Source: Aporrectodea caliginosa (lineage: Eukaryota > Annelida > Clitellata > Crassiclitellata > Lumbricidae). Taken from it: DNA of 64,000 bases. Numbering within the stretch: the first letter of the stretch is position 1; each line of letters starts with the position of its first letter. Below the pieces are notes generated by a model that saw only the letters and a program-made list of their open reading frames with translations, was not told where the DNA came from and searched no databases. The position numbers and the translations under genes were made by a program. This document shows, piece by piece, positions 46,063-58,600 of this stretch. The DNA is taken from NCBI GenBank assembly GCA_020284085.1, contig JACEVL010000467.1:62001-126000 (forward strand), given 5' to 3'.

Positions 46063-46180
46063 TACAGTTCATAATCATCATATTATTTACAGCAATTACA
46101 AAACAAAAGAGAAAATGAAATCCCATGTAATTGATAACAAAACGGACTTAACACATGCTACAGAGGAACTCAATTCATTA
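46063..46180. repeat. Local duplication shared with 46855-47005
   Basis: CAGTTCATAATCATCA, ATTATTTACAGCAATTACA and CACATGCTACAGA recur in order, with about 20-25% visible change. The copies bracket the last COG2 exon. Confidence 0.55.
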
Positions 46181-46509
46181 ACACATTTGACACTGGAATT
46201 TAACAGTTGTCAAAATTTACAGGACCAGTTGGATTTTACTCATATACACAACCTGTACATTTCAGGTTAATTCGATATCTTTCTGCCAAAAGAAGAGTCA
46301 AACTACTTCAGTACCCATGCCTTTGCATGGCTCCTAATTAAAAGAAGCTAATAATAGCTAATATAGAAATATCCATAAACAGGTATACATTAACTGGTCA
46401 TTTACTCTAAAAAGTTCTGGGACTTGTGAAAGGTGCTACATAGCCATTTAGTAACTTCACATTACATATTAGTATTGCTGTTATCAAAATTAATCCAGTT
46501 TTGCATGCT

Positions 46510-46515
46510 TTTAAT
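46510..46515 (-). terminator. Candidate ATTAAA polyadenylation signal of COG2
   Basis: The minus strand reads ATTAAA about 210 bases past the COG2 stop. It is the commonest variant hexamer, and no AATAAA is present nearer. Weak evidence on its own. Confidence 0.3.
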
Positions 46516-46722
46516 AAACATCATTTTCTAAAATTTCTGCACTGATCTGGAGTGAACCAGGTAGTCATACTTCATCCAAACTTCTACACCCAAGTACAGC
46601 TACGTGGCGTATGCATGCGCAGCATCTCGTCGCGATTCCTCCAATCATCAGAGCAGCATACACATGGTCCACTGTTACAATCCAGCAGTCCTATGAAAAG
46701 TATTTTTTCCAGGTACCATGTG

Positions 46723-49700
46723 CTAACCAGCGCCTGTAGTAGCAATGGCACTTCGGACAAGTTCGTGCAGCTGTCTGTACACTTCCACTTCTGTCTCCGA
46801 AACTCGAAGCGATGCCATCTAAATATTAAAATTCAAAGGATGCGGAATACAATACAAACAATGCAGTTCATACTCGTCAGATTATTTACAACAGTTACAA
46901 ACAAAAGGAGAATTATTCAATCTCACACACGTAACATAAATTGCATGTAATTATCCTATCAGAATACAAAAAGGACTTTACACATGCTACAGAAGAAAGT
47001 GTTCAGTTCCTAATTTGAGTCAACGTAACAGTGTCTCTGTAATCCAACTAATCTTATTACAAGGTTGTGTGACAATGAAATCATTATCTAAAGAAGATCT
47101 AAGTTCCGAATCCACATCCCAGATCATGCAATATATTACAATTCCAGAGTGACCAGCACGACAGTTCAAAGCTCAATACTATTCCTTCTGCTGCTAGTGA
47201 TATGCTAATCAGATAACACAATGTAACAAATCATGTCATATTAGAACTCCAGGGTGGTATTCTTCTTGCGGTTCTCTGCCTCTTTAGAAAAAGAATTTTT
47301 CAACCAAACAACAAAACTCTTGAAGATGATCATCCCCTTAAGCTTTAGTTTCACAGCCTTGGCATAAGTGTGCACATGGCCAGCAGTGTCTGTCTGATCT
47401 TCACACTCACATTGTACAGTCAAAGCGCTCCTATTAATTCGCTAGTGGAACACAGTTCTTTAAATATCTTGGTCGTGGTGAAGATTTAAGGTTCAACCTC
47501 TGAGTTCACAGGTCAGCAAGCTAACAATCAGCACCATCGATTAGATAGTGGCATCTGATTCATGCATAGTAATGATAATAATAATAATTAGTGTATCACC
47601 CTTATATAATAAGACATTTAATAACTGAATGATATGCTACCTCTCATAGCTTACGTTATTTGAAGTTATTCTTACCTGATGACCAAATTCTTTAACATCT
47701 AAATAAAGCTGTTGTCTGATTTTGTCATCATCGCTCATTCCTTGCATCCCTCCAGCCACGCTGGTTCCTCGTCCAGCCTTCAGACGCTTCAGGCTTTCCT
47801 CCATCTTCTTCACAGCTGTCAGAACATCTGTTGTTGCACTCAGAAACCTTGTAAAGGACACATGTAATGTAATTATGACAATTTATATAGCACTGTAAAC
47901 AGTGAGCCACTGCTAGGGTGCTTTACAACGTCAACTGTCAGTGCAAGTGCAAAGTAAGTGCTAAAAGTTTGGGCTTAGAGAGATACAGTTTCAATTCATA
48001 ACTACATAGCCACGAATTAGAAACCTTAAACGCAGTGCAAAATTTTATCAAAAGACTAAAAACTGGAAGGTAATGTCATTAATAATTATTGTCACTAGTG
48101 TTCTATAAATACTTTCCAGATAAAATGAAAATCTAGCTGTCTGGTCTAAAGGTGAAAGCATATTTAATTTACTCAATATGCTTTCACCTTTAGACCACTT
48201 AGCTAACAAAGTGCTTCACCGATAGACTTATTGTACAAAATATATAACCTACAATATTAAGAGTTTTTGAAATTACCACACTTTACCATAACATCAAGAG
48301 ATTCAGCACACTGAGTCTCACAGCTTTCTTATAATAACAATAATATCCGTTTATTACTTTAAACTCACAAGTACACAGTATCATAACATGATATAGTAGT
48401 AACAGATGATCACAACTTTAACAGGAGTAGATTTCACTGTATGGCAGCCTGCAAGGCGCCCATCTGTCCTACTGCTCAGTTTACAGTTGCCACTAAGGAG
48501 TGGAAGGTTAAGTCGACCTTATGGGGCTAGCAGCTATCGAACCTGCGTCCTTCTGATCTTCGTGCAGGCGTGTTACTATTCAACCATCTCCCCGCCCATG
48601 CAGACATGCAGATTGTCACAAAATTTATCATATCTAATCTAATCTAAAGACTTCTATTGTGCCTTTATAATAATGCACAAGGCATCAATATCATAGTTGA
48701 GAAACATAACCTGCTGGGGAAACATGGTCGAAATCCAGTTGGTCGTAAAACCAGAGAATCAGGTTACAATCAGTTATCGAGTTGAAAGAGGCAAGTTCTA
48801 AGTAAGTAAGTCTATTCTTTATTAAACTGGTTGCAGAAGAGTCACACTCCTGTGTACAAACATCATAGGAAAAATACAAAATCAATAAGAGTACAGTACA
48901 GCATTCTTCCTAAAAATGTTTTCCTCATATTATTGTCAGTAAGAGTCAAGACCCTGTCATGAGACAATGGGCAAAGGTAGTTGACTAGACCTGACAGACA
49001 ATGAACAACCAAACAAACACATTGTCAGTTCTTTGTTTTCTATCAGACCTATAGAAAATGTTTAGTGATGAAACTGAGCAGCTTACTGTTCACCCAGAGA
49101 CTTCAAGACGACAATAGCCCACTGCTTCCGATTCACTTCAGAAATGGCGCCCTTGTACTCAGTGAGAAAATCAACCAAAGGCCGAACGAGGCTTGTTGCA
49201 TACAGCGATGGCTTCGAAGGAACCTACAAGAACGAAGAAAAACTGCATCAACAATCACGTAAAACAGAATTATAATGTGGTAATTTACCACTAACCAAAA
49301 TATGAAAATATGTAACAAAAAGGTTCCAACAGATGTACGTCACAATTGTTAAGAGCAATTGAAATTTAATTCAGCAATGAGATAATGTGACAATGCAAAG
49401 TCTTGTGCAACTGATAGTTAATTGCACTGTAATGTAACTCAACACACCGATCATCTCTCTCTAATAATTGTACTGTAATCGTAACTGTACATTTATATAG
49501 CACTTCTACAGGAAAACTCTTGAGGCGCTCCTGACTTGACAACGCAATCGAACAGAGGCAGAGAAATGACAAGAAGCTCATGCCACAGGACATAAGACCT
49601 GAGTAAGTGAAGTAAGTTTCAGAATGAAGAGTCAACTCTCTACACCAAACACAACACGCATATCAAACGGTTTTATAGTTTTAAGCCACTTTACAAGCAC

Positions 49701-52700
49701 CAAACACAAACAATTGCAAACAGCTACCCTTATTACAGTCAAAATAATTGTTACCCACTTAACATCAGATTCTGAAGGCTAAGCAAAGGTGTGGAAGTAC
49801 CAGTCACCACTTGACTGGGATGCAGTGGAGTGCAATAAAAGAACACCATTAAATAGTAAAACCATGACATAGTAACCTCTCGATTAGTTCTTCGATAAAG
49901 TCGTGGAATGTCGTTGACGGACTTGAGATGTGTAATGCACTGTGCTGTGATTTCTGTTGTAAGGTAAGTTTCAAAATGCGACATATGAAGGAGAATGGAT
50001 TCCTCGGCATCTTTCAGGCCATCTGCAATTTAAGCATTCAACCTTTCTTTACTTTTCCTATTATTTTATTTTTACTTATTTTTCACTACAAGTAAGGCTA
50101 ATTGGAGGCATGGGTTAAGTATTTTACGGTATAAAACTACTGTTTGTAAATTTTTATTACCGGAGTACTTGAGAACTTTTATAAAAAAAGTGGCAATTGA
50201 GTTATTAACATTATTCTGCAAATATGCTATTTACCGAAGTCAAAGACATAAATAGCAAATATAGATAAGTCATTCTAGTAATATGATCTCATAATAATGC
50301 AAACTTGTTATAACATGAAACTTGATATGACACTCAAACTTGATATGACACTCATTGCTTAGACTGAGTCAAGCGTTCAAACTGGTTTCACAAATTACAA
50401 ATTGCTTCAATGAAGCGATCAAAATTTAATTGAATGTACTTTTGGAACAGCAGGATCGTAAATGAATCACAGCACATGTAATCCATCAACTGGAACCAAT
50501 TCCTCACAAGCAAAACATTTTCTCATGACATATTTAGGAACTTAAAGGCAGCACACAGCAGAAATTTCTCAGTCATGGTGGCAGCATGCTAAAGAAATAT
50601 AAACAGCCATCAACAAATTGTGAATGACCTTCAGTTTGTAATAAGACATGAATTCACACCTTTCAAGAGAGATAAATTCTCGTTTCCAATCTCCTTCATT
50701 AATGGTGCCATAATCGAGTCGAAAAAATCAGGCATCTACAGTAAAAAACACATACTGTGAAAAATAAGAACCAAAGAAAGCACTGCTAATGTTTCACGAG
50801 TAAAAAAATGCAGAATTAAAAGAATATCTGAGATATAGAGTTTCTGGGTTTCGTGGATGGCCAAATTAGAAACCAAAATGGTTACCTCTAAAGAGTAAGA
50901 CCACACGTTTCAGTTTTGTAAAACCAGTATTAGCATGCCAAAACTGTCGGAAGAGGCATGTGATATATTAGCAAAATGCCTTTTATCACAAAATTCGCAA
51001 CTGGTGCCAGTTTGAACCTTCCTAAGTATCACATATTTTCAGCCACTGTTCTTTCTACAGCCACACAATTTGGGAATTTTTCTAAATGTTAATCTCTAGC
51101 TAAAACTCATTTCATTTCGTATATAAGCAATGCAGGAAGCAGTGTCGACTATTCATTGACTAAATTTGTTATCAGCTCATGTGTAAAGAACACACCTGAG
51201 TTCCATTATATCTAGTGGCTTAATTTATAGTAAGAGCACACATAATAATGCATAAAGCACCTATTGTAAGGGCAGAGAGTTTATCTCATGAATGTATTTA
51301 TGGTGCTCAAACATTATAACGTAATAACTGCACGTCAGGCACACAAATACAGATCTCTGCACAAGCTACACTCCAGAAAAGTAATGCAGGTACCACACCA
51401 TCCACAGGTGGAACACAGATCACACACAAAATACAAAAATGGAATACAGATCACAAACAATCCAAAAATGAAATACAGATCACAAACAATCCAAAAATGA
51501 AATACAGATCACACACAATCCAACAATGGAATACAGATCACACACAATTAAAAAATAAAATACAGATCACACACAATCCAAAAATAAAATACAGATCACA
51601 CACAATCCAACAATGGAATACAGATCACACACAATTAAAAAATAAAATACAGATCACACACAATCCAAAAATAAAATACAGATCACACATACAATCCAAA
51701 CATGGAAAAAAGATCACACACAATCGCAAAATGGAATTAAGGTCACACACACACAATCCGCTGATATGGACACACATCATCTGCTGACCTCAGTTGTCAC
51801 TTTCTGTGCATCGGACACAAGCAGAACAATGTTGCTAATGGTGATCGCTGATGAACCAGATGGGTTTGTTGACATCACAGATGGCGCTGTTGTCGGCAGA
51901 TTAGAATCGCCATTGGCCGTCTTTACCAGCTGTTGCAGATTAGCTGACGAATCCCTCTGTGGCAGGGGTCTGTTGGCCAGCTGAAAGTTTACCATCCTCA
52001 GACATTCATTTTGTGCACTTTAAGGAAGCTTTACAAGCTCAGTGGCTTGAAAACAAATGGACAACTTTACACAATACATTGACTGACTGATTCTATTGTC
52101 TGATTTGATTCAGATTCAAACACTCAATGCAAAGATAATGGCCACATCTCAGATTTCAAGCAAGACTTCTATACTAGATTATGACTTTTGAATACAATTT
52201 CACTTATATGTAACCATCGACTTACTGGAGACCAGACGCCATTGAATATTTTCGTCTTGACAGGCCTTTGCAGTTACCTTGTATGTATGTATATATATGG
52301 CCATTTATATAGCGCCTTACAAGAAACTCATGAAGGCGCAAACCAAAACCGCAAGACCTTGAAAATTAGCAGCTGGAGGTGCTTTGATCTACAATCAGCA
52401 GGTGACGAATACCTGTTCTACATGGACCCAGCAGCTCAAAGGATATATACGGACATGTGTCATCTTCACCAAATTATACAGCACATTTATCCTCAGCAGT
52501 CTATACATATATATTTACACAGACAGCAGTGTTATCGTCGCACATACTACTGTCATCTCTCCACACCAGTGGTTCTTAACCTTTTCAAGGGAGCCGAACC
52601 CCAAGAGAAATCCATGACCACTCACCGAACCCTCAAGTTTGAACAATAATTTTTTAACTAATGGGAACAAAAGGAAATAAAAAATTGTACCAAAATGTGA

Positions 52701-55659
52701 TACGATATTAATACATTCAATACATGAACTACCAACAGTTAACTATTTTATTAAATAAAAGTCGGAAAATAAAAATAAAATAGCAAATGATTTTTCACTC
52801 ACACTCACTGACCCTGAATTATTTATATATTTCAGAGGACCTCTGCCGAACCCCTGGCACTGGCTCACCGAACCCCAGGGGTTCGGTCGAACACTGGTTA
52901 AGAAACACTGCTCCACACCATCAACACAACTTGGTCCCAAGACTCTGGCCATGTTTTCTGTCAACTGGATTGGAATCTGCTGGTTGGGGGTCATGCGTGT
53001 GTGAGTGAGCCTGCTGCTGGTGACTCTCCTAATTTTCTCTTTAATGTTTTGCCTACTGAGGAAATTTAAGTTCTTAAGGACACGTTACTTTATTAAGGCT
53101 ATTGCAGAGAGAGCATCTCTGATTACTGGAGATGTGCAATATAAACTCCCTTAACAAAATAAAAAAACTCCCTATCATGTTCAAGTCAACAGCTGTCAAT
53201 CAGTGAAGCTATTAGAATAATGAACTTCTTTGGTCTTTAGAAGTTGCAGCATATACCGGTATGCTGCTTTAACGTATCATGGCTTTGTGTGTAAGGTGAC
53301 TGTTTAGCTAACTTTGAATTACACCAAGTTCATATAACGACTCACGTGCAGCTTGGATGATTGATTTATCATCCAATGATGGAAAGATACTTGTTCTCAA
53401 ATGAACTAAGTATCAGGGAGCTTCTTTGTCAAAGGTTTGACAACTCGAAACATTAGACAGATATCCTTATAAAATACAAACTACGATCAGACGGGTATGT
53501 TCCGACAAAAGACATACTGATCGGACACTTATTCTCTGACAAAACAAGGACCTCGTTTATGTAGATGACATTCAACTGACCTCTTCGTGAACCTCAGCTG
53601 TCCAGACTGCGTAGCGGGAGAGCAGCTGCAACGTAAGCTTCCAGAAACGATGACAGAGTGGTACTAGGTAAATGCTCTTGGACCAACACCGATGAAGACA
53701 ATCCCACAGTACAGCAGAACACTGAAGATGGAATAGTGTCTTATCTAAAGAACAGAATAATAGCATCAGTTTAATCTGATACAACAATGACTATTGGAAT
53801 TCATTCCTTGCAGGGTTACTGAAGTTTAGAATCTGTCAGCTTCAGTGCATCTTTCACTGTACTGCCCAACTACTAGACAAAATCTGCTAGTTTTCATATA
53901 TATATCAGATTATATGCCCAGGGGACATGCTCCAGTGGCACCCCATTGAGAAGAGAATAAGGTTTAAGATCCTCCTGAGTTGGGCCTCATTGTTCAGCAT
54001 CACTCTGACATATGTCAATGAGTACGGAGTCTGTGATTGTCAGGCTCAGCTGTTCTTGGAGAGGAACCAGATGCCGCGTTTCCGCACATCGATTCATGCC
54101 TTTTCATGACCTTCTTGGAACAGTCTTCCAGACATACTGTAGCAGACGACTTTGTTGAGGAAACATTTTCAAACTATCTTATAACGCACTGGTTTAGATC
54201 TGCTAGACAGTCATGCATGAAATGCCTTTTGGAGAAATACTTAAAATATGCTGTATATATATATATATATATATATGCAGCAAGACACTTAACATAGTTC
54301 CAATTAATTACCTCACAGAGGTGCTGCATGATCTAAACAAGTGCATTTTAAGAAAGTTTGAAAAGCTTCCTGTACGGAACCGAGTGCAACAATATTTAAT
54401 GCAATAGAAGACCGTTCCAGCAGGATAACCTCAATGCATTGGAAGACACAATGGGTTCGACTTGAAGAGCGGCACCTATACATCTCCATGGCGAGCAGAG
54501 CACAACAATGTCGACCCAGTTGACTCGAGACTGGAACACAGAACTCCCTAATGTAGTGTAATTGTAATTGTAATCTAACAATTATATAGCACCGCTCAAA
54601 ATCAGCAGCGCTCTCTCGACCCACGTCAGTGCCGGCGTCAGCAAGCAAGAAAGTCTTAAGGCGTCTCAGGAACTGAGAAGGTGAAAGGGCTGGTAACTCC
54701 AGACGAAGAGACTGGGGAAGAGAGTTCCAATCTGATGGGCCAACATGGGCAAAGTACCTAGAGTAGGCCATAGCAGTACTAACAATTGAAGCACGTAGGT
54801 GTCAGCAAGACGCGTGTATTGTGTCATAAATGTCCATTACACTGTTAATGTATAGATTGATCACAGACACACTTAAAATAGATTGTAATAATAGATTGCA
54901 AAAGAGAGGTCTAACCTAAGAACAGTTTGAACTGAAAGTTTTCAGTTTGAATTGCTCTCATGAAATTGATCATACAAAACTGATCCTTTACTTACCAGTT
55001 GATAGTGCAAAAGGAGAGAGCAGAGCATTTTCTAACGAACCAGCAATTTCTTGAAACCTACCAAAACAACAGAAATCTTGAGAGGTCACAAAAAATTTCC
55101 CAGTACTAAAACAAACCAGTTTTTCACAGGAAAAATCATCAGCAAGAAATCTTCGCTACAATATTCCAACATACTTCTCAAATATTATAAATATTGTCTC
55201 AGGCTACACAAAGGATAACTATTGTTTATAACTGTTTATGCTAGACTAAGGTAACTTATTCTTCTTTCACTATGTCTCACTCAGCTTTTTTCTTGCTTTC
55301 CTCTCTCTATCTTTCTCTCACTCTCCCTGTAACGCTTGCTCTCTCCAAGTCTTGCTCTCTCTTCAATCTCTCGGAGGTCAAACTCTTAAGACAAGCATAG
55401 TCACATGTAAGAAACAAATCCATGTGTTTATGTCCAGACCTCAGCACAGTTAAGCCCACAGCCATGTTTCTTGTTCTTTTTAACTATTCATTTAACAGTT
55501 TCTGAGAGCATTACTATACCTGATCTGAAAATAAACTGGGAGACTCCATTTGGACATAAACGTGTTGTAACTCGGATGAGTTCGGAGCCGTTTAACACTT
55601 GCCTGCGAACCACACTGCCGTTCAAAGCTCTCCACAAAGTTAATGCTTATTGTGTACTT
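46723..55659 (-). CDS. COG2: COG2 C-terminal half: exons 8-16 in the window
   Basis: Contains the COG2 C-terminal domain beginning KYTISINFVESFERQCGSQ. Exon 53744-53581 joins in frame with 55057-54996 only if the acceptor at 53745-53746 is used, giving LSTDKTLFHLQCSAVLW and then the conserved HRCWSKSIYL. Exon 51980-51789 is a variable Ser/Thr/Asn-rich segment leading to ISNIVLLVSDAQK. The last exon encodes MASLRVSETEVEVYRQLHEL and ends AIATTGAG. Confidence 0.94.
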
Positions 55660-58600
55660 CTGTAAAGTAAATAAAATCACAATCCTCATTACAGAGCAGC
55701 TAAAAAGATGCACAGTTTTTGTAAGGTGACACATTATCAAGTCATTAGCAAGTCACCATTTATGGTGTATAGATAAAATCACAGGCAACCATTCTATTTA
55801 TGCTAAGGCAACTATTCTAATTATGCCACGGAGATGTTCTTATCCTTCTAAATTGATCTAATTCACAAATTGATATGATCCTCTATAATTACCAGATTTC
55901 AACAACTCCATGGTATTGTGTAATCCAGTATGGATTTGTCAACAGTAATAACAGTCACAAATTCATTTATAAAGTGCCATTTAAAGAGAAAATCACCAGA
56001 GGTGCTCCCAGCATGGCAATACAAAACCACGATCAAACACAATGGTTTTGAAGAAAAGAGAAAAAGAAGTCAAGATGGTCATGTTGCAGGCTGCAAGGCA
56101 GCTTATTCCACAAAGATGGGCCAACACCAACGCTTCTATGTAGGGCTGTCAAAATATTAGAAAAACGCGGCCCGGGCCCCCGACCTCAGTTTCAGCGGGG
56201 GCCCGTCGGCCCGTCACTTACAGAAAGCAAGAAATACTTGCGTTACCTTACAGTGTACACAGCACATAAAATGGCGGCTGATAGCTTGCTAGTCGCTAAA
56301 AGTTATAATTCGCTAAATTACATGTAACTGCTAGTCCGCTAGATAATTAATAACTGATGCCCACATTTTATTCCCAAAGTTTAAAAGTTACCTGCAGTCT
56401 GCACTGACGTGATTAGACAGTTAAATGCACAAAACAATGGAATGATTCTAATAAACTACTAAATCTTTATTTCAAACGAAAGCAACAGCAATGGCGGTTT
56501 GGCGGTAAACAACGAGATCTCGCGTTAAGATCTAGACATTCCAAGTAAGTCAGTAAGTAACCAATCTTAATGGTAGTATTATTAACAAATTGCGCTAGGG
56601 CTTAAATTAAAAGTTAGTCACTCGTCGGCTTGCGGGTCAGCTACGGGCGGTAGGGCTGACGAGTGACGATAGGAAGCATGTTTCCCAATTTCTGTTCATA
56701 AGCCGAATGCAATAACAGCCAGTGTGTCACCAGACTCATCACCAATTCCCGATATAGCGATCTTTCTTCTTTGATTGACAGGCCTAATGGTCGCCGGCGG
56801 TCTGTCGCCGATACAGGGTAGCCTATACTGCGAAGGCGATCCGATATAGCGATCTTTTTTCTTTGATTGACAGGCCTAATGGTCACTGGCGGTCTGTCGC
56901 CGATACAGGGTAGCCTATACTGCGAAGGCGGCAGATTTGAAGAGGGGCACAAGGCTCTAGCAGCACATCATCCACAGGTCTGGTAATAGCAGTAATACCT
57001 CAACGCGCTGCAACGCATGGCTGGTCTTAGTATAGCCAGCCGACAAGTAAACAGGTACGGGTGCCAAGTTGCCAACTACCCCCGCGCCGATGACTAATAC
57101 ACCACTGTAGCTGGCCAACACATCTTCAAATCCACAGCGTTTTAGGCGACAGAAAGTCTGTATTTAAGCTTTTAAAATTTACTTAAAATAATATGCTGAT
57201 TCGGACGGGTTTTCGGGCCTTGATTTAAGGGCCCGGGCCGGGCCCTTCGAACGGGCCCCCGGGGGCCCGGGGGCCCGTTGACAGCCCTACTTCTATGCTG
57301 GACCATAGAAGTTTATTTATGCTGGCAGGACAACCAGGTCACCTGATACAACAGAATGAAGAAATGGAGATTTGCAGATATGCAGTCATGAACCATTTCT
57401 TGCTGCGTTATTACAAAAGCTTTGATACTACAGAAGTCCCCTAAAGAGCGAGACAACGAATGAACATCTGATATTCTAACTTGTAGTATACTGTAATGTA
57501 AAGCGATGTATGTTTAATTTTGGCAGCTTATCTAATTATATCAAACAATAATAATAAATAATATATAATCAATGCTTTCTGTTCATCACCAACCTCATGA
57601 AAGATGTTGGGGTTTCCAGGTGCAAAAATTGAGTTCATTCGAGCCTCGAGGTTTCCAACTACTTCTGGCCAAACCGAATTGACAACAAAGTCATATCCAC
57701 TTATGATATCTTTAGACCTGTAGGCAGGTTTTAAAAAAATTATTCATTTCGATCTCAAGACAGATTTAAGATATCATCATTTAAAATAAGCAGAATTGTT
57801 CTCTTACTACACTGATAACACAAGAAGAAAATAAAAACTATGTAATATATCAAGTACTGACGACCAATATTATCAGTAGCATCCACAGAAATCCAGTTGG
57901 AAAGAGAATGAGGACAAAGCTTTCTTCAATGCCACTGATGAAGTCTAGCAGTGAGAGACGTGTGCAACAAAAGAGCAACTCACCGGACAGATATTCTCAC
58001 ACGGACTATTTTCAAGAATAATAATAATAATTCTTCCTTTATTGAAACAATCCGGTTGACACATCGCAACCGGTACAGTTTACAGTTATGCAATTGAAAC
58101 AATTCACAAGAATGAAAATGACAGAAGACATAAATCTTAACTACAAACAGAACAGACAGCCTGCAAACACAAAGCACGTCCGCCTACGGGCTCGAACTCG
58201 GTACCTCTCGCTCTCTACGCCAGATGTTATCCAATGCGCTATCGAAGAGTGGCTTTGACTGGTGCTTTGTACATTGCACAACAGTCTAGTAGAAGTCATT
58301 ACATTTCAGCGCTTGATATATTCATTATTTTTATAATGCAGGTGATTTTTGATGTAGTTTAACGCCAGGGATAGACGTTGGTATATTTCGACTTTTATGG
58401 TATGTTAGGTATCCCTACACCACAAAAGTGACTACTTTATAAACCAAAATGCGGTTAGCAATTGATATAATAAAGGATACACTTACTTACTTACTTATTA
58501 ACAAAGAAATTTTCCAAAATGCGGTTAGCAATTGATATAATAAAGGATACACTTACTTACTTACTTATTTATTTATTAACACCGAAACTTAGTTTCAAAA

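Larger units (their letters stand above)
45536..46722. other. Intergenic and 3'-UTR space between two convergent genes
   Basis: No coding similarity was recognised. The part nearest 46723 must be COG2 3' UTR. On the minus strand no AATAAA occurs here; the best candidate is ATTAAA at 46515-46510, about 210 bases after the COG2 stop. Bases 46063-46180 resemble 46855-47005, described separately. Confidence 0.5.

Noticed and set aside
46552..46950. A 132-residue plus-strand frame at the gene junction
   Set aside because: It is antisense to the last COG2 exon and 3' UTR and has no recognisable domain.
51497..51787. A 96-residue periodic open frame
   Set aside because: It is produced by a 29-bp tandem array in a COG2 intron, with no similarity to a protein and no coding signals.
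53250..53275. Small palindrome GCAGCATA...TATGCTGC
   Set aside because: Arms of only 8 bases, expected by chance in 64 kb.
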